A stretch of 17,199 bases of DNA from Dissophora ornata (taxonomy: Eukaryota; Mortierellomycota; Mortierellomycetes; Mortierellales; Mortierellaceae): positions 1 to 17,199 of the forward strand of contig MU617272.1 of assembly GCA_025201705.1 (NCBI GenBank). The letters are read 5' to 3'. This document shows, piece by piece, positions 8,201-16,467 of this stretch (position 1 is the stretch's first letter; each line of letters begins with the position of its first letter). Below the pieces are notes generated by a model. It made no database searches. It had not been told where the DNA came from and worked only from the letters and a program-made list of their open reading frames with translations. Made by a program: the position numbers and the translations under genes.

Positions 8201-10625
8201 CGAGGTGGCGCGAATCCTTGGCCCAGAGCTGGCTGACCGGGACTTGGCGCTGCCGTTCTTACAATGCTTATTGGCGGATGATGATGTCAAGGAAGGTGTC
8301 ATTGGACACGTGGTTGAATTTGTCTCTTGTCTAACGCCGGAATTCCGCTCCGAGGCACTGCGAGGTATCTCCAATGCATGGACAGAGCTGGAACGGTCGA
8401 GCAACTGGCGGCTGAGAGATTCTTTGGCGGGGCAGTTGCCAGCGCTGTGCGAGATCGCGGAGGGCAAGGACCTTTTGGAGTGTTTGATGCCACTGAGCAT
8501 ACGAGCATGCACAGACGGCGTGTCTACTATTCGTGAATCTGGAGTCATGTCGTTCCCGGCCCTGTGGGAGGCCAGTACACGTGTTGGGCCATTTGTACAC
8601 AAGAAGCCTTCGCAAGGCGACGTAGCTTCAGATGAAGAAGAGCCAGTGTTGGGGTCGTTTGGCGAGGGCGAGGACGTAGAGCCGGTGTTGGGGTCGTTTG
8701 GCGAGGGTGAGGACGTAGAGCCGGTGTTAGGGTCGTTTGGCGAGGGCGAGGACGTAGAGATGGAAGACATGACACACCAGCTGAATGAATCGAGCGATAA
8801 GACCCCAAAGACAAAGCTGGACAACAGCATTGCTAACGGTGCTCCAACGCCATTGACCTTCATTGGATACAAAGATGACGATGAGGAGACGATGACGACC
8901 ATCAAGGAACAGGTCGTCCGGCAGACTATTGAATTCACCACCAATGGCGGGTTCCGGTCACGAGTGGTGGCGGTCCAAATTATTCAGTCATTGCTGGACT
9001 ATGGCATCACTGCGGAGGAGTTTCAAGAACACTTCCTGCCGCTTCTAGTAGACCAACTGGCAACGGATGCAGTTGTTGATGTGCGGATCTGGGTGTCCAG
9101 AGTCGTGAGCTGGATCATCGAAAGCAGCCTTTATACCGAGGAGTTGATCTGCAACCGCCTGCAGGCAGGACTCATAGGCCTACAAAATGATGCCGATCGC
9201 GATGTCCGACTCTATGCTGGAGGACCTGCCGAGCTTCCGAAGCCGAAGAAGAAGAAGAAAAAGTCAAAGAGCAAGAAGAAAGCGAAGAAAGAGAAGAAAG
9301 AGGTTGCTACTCCTTCGTCACTAGGCAGCTTCCATCAGACTTCGGACCGGGGACTAGTCTCGACCATCAGCGAGGAAGATGAGGATGGGGAGGAGGTGCA
9401 GTTCTTGAAAGGCGAGGGGGATAGTGACGACGATGACGACGACGACGACGATGATGATGAGGACGGAGATAGCGAGGATGATAGCAGTGACGACAGTATG
9501 GAGTTTTTGAGCTCGGCCAAGACACAGGGGATCTCGAACAAACCCCGGAACCGGAACAGTATAGGAATCGGTATGAAAGTCATGGTCGGCAACAAACTCA
9601 CTGTCTCTGGCAAGGAGATTCGAAAGCCCAAAACGAGTTGGGACTATGTTCACGGTGAGATCGACGAGGACGAGGACGATTCGAGTGGGGGCTCGCAGAA
9701 GAGCTTCTCGGCCTCGCTGGGGTCTAAAGAAGCGCAGCAAAGTCATTGGAACCGGGATGGGGAAGATGAAGATGAAGATGAAGGTGAATCTCTGTTCGAT
9801 ATGCCTCGGCGTCCGCTGGGGCAGGATGACGATGACGATGTTGTTGATGACTTGGATGCGAACGATGAATTTGGGAGTGGTCGTGATATCTCCAGGGTCA
9901 TCCCTTATACCCGACATGGGGCCAATGGTGCAAGTCCACTGGATGTTGAGATGGAGGAGTCATTCCAGGAAGGGTCAGGCGAACGTGTTGCCGTCGTTGT
10001 CTCTGGAGGCAAGGACTCTGCTCTTGCTGGCCAAGAGTCTCGGTCGCAGGACCCTCAGAGCTCTGAATCAAGTACCAGTGACTCATCGGCAAAGTCCCTG
10101 CCCAAGCCCTCACCAGCACTGGCGGCGCCTCAGAATCCACCATCAACACCCACATTGACGCGCTCTGCAGGAGCAGCTCTTTCCAAAACACCGACAGAAA
10201 TTACCTATGCTGCATCGGTCAAGAAGGATGAGTATTCCAAATCCAGCGCCACCACAGGTCGAAGTGTAGGTGCGGTGACTGTAGATGCGGCGGCTGCCGC
10301 TGCAGCAGGTACTATGGCCGCCACTAATGGCGCTCGAAACGGAATTGCCACAGCAGGCACGAAAGGACGATCACCCGAGGAAGAGGTCTTGCGGGTGTTG
10401 AACGCCAAACTGTTGGCGACGGGTGCGGCTAAAAAGGCACACCCACTACTCTCTGTGAACACCAACAAGAAAGCTGCCCCTGCAGCTGGCCCCGCGATTG
10501 GTGTTGGTCTCAGCGTTCCTGGAGGTATCATGGAACCGGGGTCACCGTCGTATGCAGCGATTGTCGCGTCGGGGGCTTCTTCGCCTCATCCTGGAGCATT
10601 TGCAGCTGGGAGGACGCCGTTTTAA
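5293..10625 (+). CDS. PPP4R1: HEAT-repeat protein phosphatase 4 regulatory subunit 1-like, 8 exons
   Basis: PP4R1 is a HEAT scaffold that binds the PP4 catalytic subunit and directs it to substrates. Exons: 5293-5299, 5912-6313, 6425-6551, 6686-6851, 6982-7299, 7399-7503, 7601-7979, 8089-10625; total 1,347 codons with stop. Exons 3-8 are firm: all junctions are in phase and restore HEAT-like helices. Landmarks shared with animal PP4R1 are FFAREVAMLLP (human: MVARSLLDTL), the LLLDQNAG block (YLADQNNQ), SQFYVRK (RMFHVRK), DTWHIRRACC (NVWGVRKACA), FPAVILTAGRSKW (LPGVALTLGRQNW) and RRSLACSLHEVARILG (RRTLAFSIHELAVILG). After the HEAT region come KPKKKKKKSK (from residue 886), an 11-Asp run (948-957 and on), and about 400 disordered residues. 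Animal PP4R1 has its long disordered insert centrally and no such tail. Exon 1 is a phase-consistent guess: ATGGCTG at 5293 with a GTAAGA donor and acceptor TATAG at 5911. If wrong, the next in-frame ATG is about 6028. Confidence 0.88.
5300..5911 (+). other. Putative long first intron of the PPP4R1-like gene
   Basis: The donor GTAAGAG after ATGGCTG and the acceptor GATTATAG at 5911 keep the frame open (MAV then PCRKRGRSAADSELFDIFG). The interval has stops in every frame and includes T15-CCC-A8 (5548-5573), a possible hairpin. An alternative acceptor CTTGCAG at 5921 would need a phase-2 donor, which I do not find near a good start codon. No expressed-sequence evidence is available, so this intron is tentative. 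Confidence 0.45.
8643..8759 (+). repeat. Three tandem 39-nt units (13 residues) in the PPP4R1-like gene
   Basis: Units 8643-8681, 8682-8720 and 8721-8759 encode PVLGSFGEGEDVE three times. Copies differ only at synonymous third positions (CCA/CCG, TTG/TTA, GGC/GGT), so the protein repeat is perfect and the DNA nearly so, indicating recent duplication or purifying selection. The block occupies about residues 687-725, an acidic linker between two HEAT segments. Confidence 0.97.
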
Positions 10626-12410
10626 AACGCGCTGATAATCACAGCAGAGTTGACCTTGAGGTTTAGTAAATTGTTCATACTCTCTCTCTCTCTCTCTTTT
10701 TCTCTCTCTTTCTCTCTCACGCACATATTACAGCACAGACGCTTGTTAATCTCCACTCTACCGCTTTCTTTTCAGTTGGTCACAGATCTGTACTTTGTTG
10801 CTGATATCCCTCTTTGTATCATCTTGCAATCTTGCTCTTTGCTGCCTCCTTTTCTTGTTTCTATTGTGCTCTGCAGATTTCATCATTCATAATAATATTG
10901 TCACCCTTATTACGTATCTGCGAGATGTTAATCGGATGAATAAAAAAAAAATGAAATCGCCATATGATTGTGCGAGAGCAGCGATTGGTCATTGCCCCCC
11001 CTCCCCCTCTGGCTGGATAAACCCAGACGCTTTGGACAACTCTGAGCCCAGCTCCGGAAATTACTGCCATGGCGTTTCGTCGCGATCACTCGCCATCATT
11101 CGGGCGCAGAAGAAATTATTCACTGCGGGATGGCGATACTGGACAGTGTACGTATTGTACGCGCTTGGGGTAGCATACATGTCTAGGATCATGCGAAAGA
11201 TACCAGCAAATAACAATAGGGGGGGGGGCCATATTTTCTCGTTGTTGGGTGAGGTGGGACAGATCTTGCGGGATAAAAATAGGTTTAGTCTTACCCGTGT
11301 TCCCTCCCCCCCAGCCCTCCTCTCGTTTCCTTTGTTGTTGAGTCCAACCGTACTTTTTGGCCCAATTTGGGAAAGTTTTTTTTTACTGAGAGCCATGACA
11401 GGATGACGGATGGATGGAACTAACAAACATGCTTGCGTCTCAAGCATCTGCTAAAGAGCACAGACATGCTCCAAACCACACGACAAATGCAAGGCTTTCG
11501 CTGTTTAAATGAAATCAGGTTGACCGGCTTTCAATAGGCTTATCTTGTTTATGTCTGCGCATGTACTCTCGGGAGGCGCCTGGCTGGCTCATTTGGTGAG
11601 CGACTTGCTGAAGGCGATGCACAACAGAGAGGGGGACCAAGGGAGGAAAAGGAGGCAAAATTCGGTCGGCGGTGGTGCGGCGGTGTAATTATTGAGGATG
11701 TCTAGCATTTGGTTGTTGTTTGCCACCGAGTTCTATTTTCAGTATCTTTTTTTATTATTCAGGGCCAAAATAAACCCCGTCAGCTATACCACTATTATGG
11801 TAACTTTTGGCAGGGTGGACAGCATCAGGGCGTCAGGTTTGAGAACGTTTGGACAAGGTCATATGCCTGATTTTAACATGACGAAAAAAGGACTCACTTT
11901 CAAAAACCATGTTCTGCCCTGGCCTGTGTCATGTCCTGTGTGCAAAAGGGCAATACCGTTTGGGGGAAACGCTCATGGCTCATGAAGGAAAGGTTCTCTT
12001 CCTGCAGAGATCATCTCGTCTTTTTACCCGAAGCTACGGGACTACTTCGGGAACTGGCAAAGAGATGGACTAATATCGCCTCTCATATAAAGCAACAATG
12101 CGCAAGAGCGGTGTTGCGTAGGCACGAGCAGGCAGGATGGGGGGGACGGGCTTGAAAGAGGGTTTTGCCGGTGGAATACAATAATGCGAGCAATGTTTTG
12201 ACGGTGATTGTAGTACACATCCTTAATCCGTAGACGAGGTGGCACTGTTCCTGCCTTCAATTAGAGTACTTTGCGCCGGTTTATTTTTATCTCATCATCG
12301 CCATCGGCACCTCTTCCACTTATCGTGGAAAAGGCTCTGCAAAACTAGAACTTCACACAAAGTCTCCCGACCTTTTAGCCACTTTCCGTTGCCCACATTC
12401 CTCTAACAAA
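10626..12410. other. Gene-poor interval between the phosphatase subunit and chitin deacetylase genes
   Basis: It starts with a CT dinucleotide-rich tract (10680-10720) in the presumed 3' UTR, then a possible AATAAA at 10939-10944 followed by an A run. A 203-codon frame (10795-11406) and an opposing 128-codon frame (11061-11447) overlap each other. The former starts at TTG, has low-complexity Leu/Ser/Phe composition and crosses a 10-G run (11219-11228); I do not accept either as a gene. A 7-bp inverted repeat (CCCGAAG/CTTCGGG) lies at 12027-12051. The right part is presumably promoter for the deacetylase gene. No tRNA or rRNA was recognised. Confidence 0.5.
10680..10720. repeat. CT-rich microsatellite
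   Basis: A (CT)n run with short T interruptions lies about 55 nt after the stop codon of the PPP4R1-like gene, in its presumed 3' UTR. Confidence 0.85.
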
Positions 12411-12416
12411 TATAAA
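12411..12416 (+). promoter_or_regulatory. TATA box of the chitin deacetylase gene
   Basis: TATAAA occurs in the context CAAATATAAACCCC, 127 nt before the ATG, followed by a C/T-rich leader with a 14-T-like run (12462-12474). This spacing and the CT-rich stretch after it are typical of a strongly expressed fungal gene. Confidence 0.55.
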
Positions 12417-12537
12417 CCCCCTCCCTCTCCCATCCTCTTCCCACTACTTCTCTGCTTTCCTTTTTTTTTTTTTTCTTGAACTCCAACCTCTGCCATTTAA
12501 CTACCGGCACACTTAATAATAGCGTGTCTCCCTCAAC

Positions 12538-13876
12538 ATGATCGCCAAACTCTCGTTGATCGCTGCCGTCATGGCCCTGGCCAGTACGACTACTGCAGCT
12601 ACTACTACTACTAGTGCTTCTGCCACTGCCTCTCCCTCGGCCGTCCCTGCTGCCATTATCCCCGTCCCAGCCTTCAACGGCACCTTCGCCAACGATTACC
12701 CGACCCTTTACGAAATCGCCCCCACAAACACGACACTTGTGAAGCAGTGGCTTGCAGAACTCAACATGACCGCTGTTCCCAGCTTCCCTGTTGTGCCCTT
12801 CACCGCCAGTGGTAACCCCGTGTCCACCAGCTCGATCCCTGCAGCTGCATGCGACTGGACCGTGACCAACTGCATCAACAAGGATCTGACCGTGTGCCCA
12901 TTGGGTGTCTGGGGTCTGACCTATGATGATGGTCCCACAGAGTTCAGCACACAGCTCTACGACTTTTTGGACAAGACGGACCAGAAAGCCACTTTGTTCT
13001 ACATTGGAACAAACGTCGTCCAAAACTGGCAAGCGGCTCAGCGTGCCTGTGGTGCTGGACACCAGATTGCCGTCCACACCTGGTCCCATAACCCCTCGAC
13101 CAGTCTGACGAACGAACAGTTCGTGGCCGAGGTCAAGTACACAGAGATGGCCATCAAGGAACTCTGCGGCTTTACTCCCAAGTACTTCCGAGTAAGTTAC
13201 TGTCTGTTTGATTTGCTTTTATGTACCTCATGGGTGGTGCACCAGCAATTCCACCTCCCGCGACGCGCCCTGTACGCGGGGGCAAATACTTCTTAGACTA
13301 ACAATATTATCTGCTAATTGTACGTAGCCTCCCTATGGTGATATCGATAACCGTATCCGCGGTCTCTTGTGGGCCATGGGTTACACCAGTGTCATTTGGG
13401 ACTACGATACCAATGACTGGCAGCTGCCTCCCGGTGGTGGTGGTATGACTCCTGCGAAGGAGGACCAAGAGTTCGCCACATGGATCGCCGCTGCTAAAAA
13501 CGATACCACTGGCCACATCACCCTTCAGCACGAGCTCTACCAGGCCACCGTCGACGAGGCCATCATCAACCTGCCCAAGGTCCAGGCCACCTGGAAGACC
13601 ATGCCCGTCTCTGCCTGCATGAACGATCCTCATCCTTACAGAGAGACCAACATCACGTTGGCGACCTTGAATGGTACTGTCGCTGGTGTCAACACCGGAA
13701 GCACGACCACTACCACGAACACGACAAGTTCTGCGGGTGCCTCCTCCACCTCCACGAGCTCCACGTCGACGACGGGAGGAAAGAGCTCTGGTGCCTCTGC
13801 CGCCTTGTCGGGCGAGATGACGGCTTTCGTCATGGTTGCTGCTGCCGCCGTCGCTGTTTCACAGATGTTGATTTAA
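12538..13876 (+). CDS. Chitin deacetylase (CE4/NodB), secreted and probably GPI-anchored, 2 exons
   Basis: This enzyme removes acetyl groups from chitin N-acetylglucosamine to give chitosan at the cell wall. Exons 12538-13191 and 13328-13876 (136-nt intron, phase 0, GTAAGT..GTAG) give 400 residues. Residues 1-20 form a signal peptide (hydrophobic core LSLIAAVMALAS). The NodB domain is complete: motif 1 TYDDGP (128-133; D130 catalytic base, D131 metal), motif 2 HTWSH (H180 and H184 metal ligands), motif 3 RPPYGD (218-223), with the intron exactly between R218 and P219, motif 4 DYDTNDW (243-249) and motif 5 ITLQHELY (H286). A Ser/Thr/Gly-rich segment (about 338-375) and a hydrophobic C-terminal tail (AFVMVAAAAVAVSQMLI) indicate GPI anchoring. 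Numerous N-x-S/T sites occur near the N-terminus. The start is the first ATG and gives the signal peptide. Activity is expected because no catalytic residue is missing. Confidence 0.96.
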
Positions 13877-14319
13877 AAAAAAAGCGACCTCTCTCCCCTT
13901 GTATGTTTCTACCATCTATATCATCAAGCGTCCATTTTCCACAAGAGGCAAATGTCTCCTCTCTTCCATTGTACCATACGACTTCCTTGATTTAGGAACT
14001 AGACAGCATGTGTCCAGCGTAATAATAAAATAAAATAAAATCCCTTCCAACAGCGAAACAATAGCAACAACAGCAAAAATGTACATTGTCATTTTTGTTG
14101 ATTTTTCCTTTCGGCGCGTTTTTTTTTTTTTTTTTTGTCTGTCTATGGAATATCCACTAAAACAAAAGCACCCTGCGTTTCAGAAGAAGAGAAACAAACA
14201 CGAATCACTTTGCGAGATAATCTCCCCCCTCCCCCTGTTTCACGCGGTCGCGACATCACGCTGGAGTCATCCAATTGAAAGGCGAGGCCATTTTTAATAT
14301 GCTAGTGTGTCATTAATTA
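13877..14319. other. Convergent 3' region between deacetylase and kelch genes
   Basis: Both flanking genes end here. Repeated AATAA/AAATAAAAT signals at 14021-14041 lie about 145 nt after the deacetylase stop and are the likely poly(A) site for the + strand. A T run (14120-14135) follows. No coding frame over 72 codons is present, and no AATAAA on the minus strand was recognised for the kelch gene. Confidence 0.6.
14021..14041 (+). terminator. Poly(A) signal cluster of the chitin deacetylase gene
   Basis: The sequence AATAATAAAATAAAATAAAA contains several AATAAA/AAATAA hexamers in tandem downstream of the deacetylase stop codon. Confidence 0.6.
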
Positions 14320-16467
14320 TCATTGGTATGGGACTTTGTGTGGTTCATCATAATTTTGGAAAGTTTGAGGATCCCGAGAATTTGGCTTTGCGTAATAGTG
14401 GTCTTGGTATGCGTCCAGGATATCATCTTGCTGTTCCTCACCATCGTTTTTGCATGTTTCCTGGTAAGTGTGAGGATGTTGTGTTGAGCGTCTCGATCCG
14501 TGGGGTCCTCCTTGAATGCTGCCAAGCTTCTTCTTTGTCGCTAGGCTCTCCATGTTTCCATCCCCTTGTGCTGACCCGGGTTCTCTTAATCCCCCCAGTA
14601 CCGTCTTGTGCTCGATGGCCATGCCTGATGATGACACAGAGTATTTTCGAGGTGGATAAACATAATTCTCCTTGGCCACGATTGCAGCAGGGTTTCGAAG
14701 GGGTTTGATTTCTGGTACCGGAGGAGCTGCCCAATAGGCGTTCATGACAACAGGGGGAGGTGGTGGTGGCGGGTAAGCAGGACTGTACGACCTAAAGGAG
14801 AAATTTTCGTTCGGATGATACGACGGTTGCGGCGGGCTGAACGGTTCATTCGAATGATATGACGGTTGCGGCGGACTGAACGGTTCATTCGAATGATACG
14901 ATGGTTGTGGCGAACTAAACGGTTCTTTCGAACGATACGACGGTTGTCGCCGGTTAAACGGTTCATTCGAATGATACGACGGTTGTGGCGGACTAAACGG
15001 TTCATTTGAGTGGTACGACGACGACTGTGTTGGGTTAAATGGATGACCACTTATGAGATTATCGGTGTAGTATGAGAGGTCAGGCTGGCCGCCAGGAGGG
15101 TCGGGTAGTCGGCCGGACGAATTCATGGAGCTGAGAGGATAGTTGTTTGAGCCCGTATGGTGATTGTTTGCTAGGATTGGAGGATTGTTGTCGAAATCGA
15201 TCGGAGAGTTTGAATTCATGGTACGTTTGCGATATATCACTGCCCCTGCTGCCACAAATACGGCAGCAAAGACTCCGGTAAAGGTTCCCAGGATGGTAAT
15301 GATATGAGAGCCTCCACCGGAGGTACTCGATGTCGGCGTAGGTGTTGTTGTAGTGACAGATGCGGATAAGGTCGACGTTGATGATGATGTTGATGATGTT
15401 GATGTTGATGTTGATGTTAATGATGATGATGTTGATGGCGATGGTGTTGGGGGCGGTGGCACTGGAAGATAGGCCGAGGTCCAAGAAGCAGTCTTTATAT
15501 TGTATACAATAGTCGCGTTCAACATCGCCGAATACGAGAAACCCCCGGTGGCGATAAAGTAGTCGTTAGAAGCAGCGCAGGCGGCACCACCTCGTGCATT
15601 TGATGGGTGAGCTGCAGGGCCTCTTGTCCAGGTCAGTGTTGGAATGTCCAAAATGTAAATATCGTTGAGAGCCACGGTTTTTGTCGTATTGTAACCGCCA
15701 AAGAGGATCACCTTCGTGCCGTTGTATGCTGCGACCAGACAAGCATTGGTACGAGGGGCAGGAATATCCCCTGTCGTGTTAAGGTTGCCCCATCCCATCT
15801 CTGGGTCGAACGAGAACATTTGGCCCGTGGCACCACCATGCATAATCATGCTGTGAAGCGACGTACTCCAGGCTAAGGCATAGTTGTACAATTGTGTCGT
15901 GGGGAGCGACATTGCAGTCGTGCCGTAATAGCCTCGGATGATTGTCAGCATGTTTGCTTGAAAGGGGGTTATATAAAGTGCATTGGGAACGTATACGACG
16001 CCGGTCTCAGGGTCTGCTATCGCATATAATCCAAGTGTCCCGCTTATACCAGTTCGGCTGCCTCCAGATACCCAGATATTCGATGTGAAGTTGTATGTAA
16101 ACGGCGTGCCATTTGATAAAACCATCCAGCCTCCCATGTAGGGCAACAGTGCACCAAGTAGTAGTGGACCAGGCGGTCCATTCGTAAGCCGTGTGGTCAC
16201 CGGGCTACTTGCGTTCCAGTTAACAGAGAGATCGATCACGTACGCCTTCGAGCTTGACAGGTTGGTCGAGGATACGTCTGTCGAGTCTGAATACAAGACG
16301 TATAGCGCTTTGCCATCATCAAAGGCGCTAGTGTATATGCCCATATTCGTAGGTGCTGCAGGTATTACAGCGTGGACAAAGGGTTGGGGATGTATCGAGA
16401 TTACAAGTGCCAGAAGGTATAAGAGTATATGAGTGATGGCGTTAAGTGGTAGAGAGTGAAGAAGCAT
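14320..16467 (-). CDS. Kelch-repeat single-pass membrane protein, receptor-like, single exon
   Basis: The minus-strand frame of 715 residues begins at ATG 16467 with a signal peptide (hydrophobic 11-24, likely cut after VHA33). The frame stays open upstream to another ATG at 16671, but that would bury the signal, so I prefer 16467. Residues about 40-335 are a beta-propeller of kelch type: blades with ILFGGY (about 251-257), LNDIYILDIPTLTWTRG just after, and IATGGFSY near 305, plus many N-glycosylation sites. A Pro/Ser/Thr stalk (336-387) leads to one membrane span (about 389-411, ending YRKR, so the tail faces the cytoplasm). The 300-residue tail holds six 13-residue repeats (482-559), a Pro7 run near 567 and polar low-complexity sequence. 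Fungal kelch/galactose-oxidase-like surface proteins of this form have no assigned role; a cell-surface sensor or carbohydrate binder is possible but unproven. No oxidase active site is apparent. Confidence 0.9.
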   Translation of the reverse strand: MLLHSLPLNAITHILLYLLALVISIHPQPFVHAVIPAAPTNMGIYTSAFDDGKALYVLYSDSTDVSSTNLSSSKAYVIDLSVNWNASSPVTTRLTNGPPGPLLLGALLPYMGGWMVLSNGTPFTYNFTSNIWVSGGSRTGISGTLGLYAIADPETGVVYVPNALYITPFQANMLTIIRGYYGTTAMSLPTTQLYNYALAWSTSLHSMIMHGGATGQMFSFDPEMGWGNLNTTGDIPAPRTNACLVAAYNGTKVILFGGYNTTKTVALNDIYILDIPTLTWTRGPAAHPSNARGGAACAASNDYFIATGGFSYSAMLNATIVYNIKTASWTSAYLPVPPPPTPSPSTSSSLTSTSTSTSSTSSSTSTLSASVTTTTPTPTSSTSGGGSHIITILGTFTGVFAAVFVAAGAVIYRKRTMNSNSPIDFDNNPPILANNHHTGSNNYPLSSMNSSGRLPDPPGGQPDLSYYTDNLISGHPFNPTQSSSYHSNEPFSPPQPSYHSNEPFNRRQPSYRSKEPFSSPQPSYHSNEPFSPPQPSYHSNEPFSPPQPSYHPNENFSFRSYSPAYPPPPPPPVVMNAYWAAPPVPEIKPLRNPAAIVAKENYVYPPRKYSVSSSGMAIEHKTVLGGLREPGSAQGDGNMESLATKKKLGSIQGGPHGSRRSTQHPHTYQETCKNDGEEQQDDILDAYQDHYYAKPNSRDPQTFQNYDEPHKVPYQ
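14791..15024 (-). repeat. Six 39-nt tandem units (13 residues) in the kelch protein tail
   Basis: Units, reading on the minus strand from 15024 downward, each 39 nt: SSSYHSNEPFSPP, QPSYHSNEPFNRR, QPSYRSKEPFSSP, QPSYHSNEPFSPP (twice), QPSYHPNENFSFR. Central units are nearly identical and the outer ones are diverged, the usual pattern of a minisatellite growing from the middle. Each unit keeps SY(H/R) and NE or KE with F. Confidence 0.97.
15365..15440 (-). repeat. GAT/GTT trinucleotide-rich tract coding the Ser/Thr stalk
   Basis: On the + strand GATGTT and GATGAT units repeat with few interruptions; on the coding strand these read as ATC/AAC-shifted codons for alternating Ser and Thr (STSTSTSS and similar). 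It encodes the probably O-glycosylated stalk between the kelch domain and the membrane span. Confidence 0.8.

Noticed and set aside
8138..8944. 268-codon frame antisense to the PPP4R1-like gene
   Set aside because: Its SSPSPNDPNTGS repeats are the reverse complement of the 39-nt tandem repeat in the real gene.
10795..11406. 203-codon plus-strand frame
   Set aside because: It begins at TTG, is rich in Leu/Phe/Ser, crosses a 10-G run and overlaps an opposed frame; there is no domain or splice evidence.
12027..12051. CCCGAAG/CTTCGGG hairpin as a structured RNA
   Set aside because: A single 7-bp stem with an 11-nt loop is expected by chance in a stretch of this size; kept only as a note.
12403..13089. 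228-codon frame antisense to chitin deacetylase
   Set aside because: The opposite strand carries an unmistakable enzyme with all catalytic motifs; this is its shadow.
14791..15024. Regularly spaced repeats resembling a CRISPR array
   Set aside because: The units are directly adjacent without unique spacers, are in frame in a coding region and the genome is eukaryotic.
15080..15484. 134-codon minus-strand frame with Ile/Asn repeats
   Set aside because: It is a frame shift of the GAT/GTT-rich stalk-coding tract of the kelch gene on the same strand.
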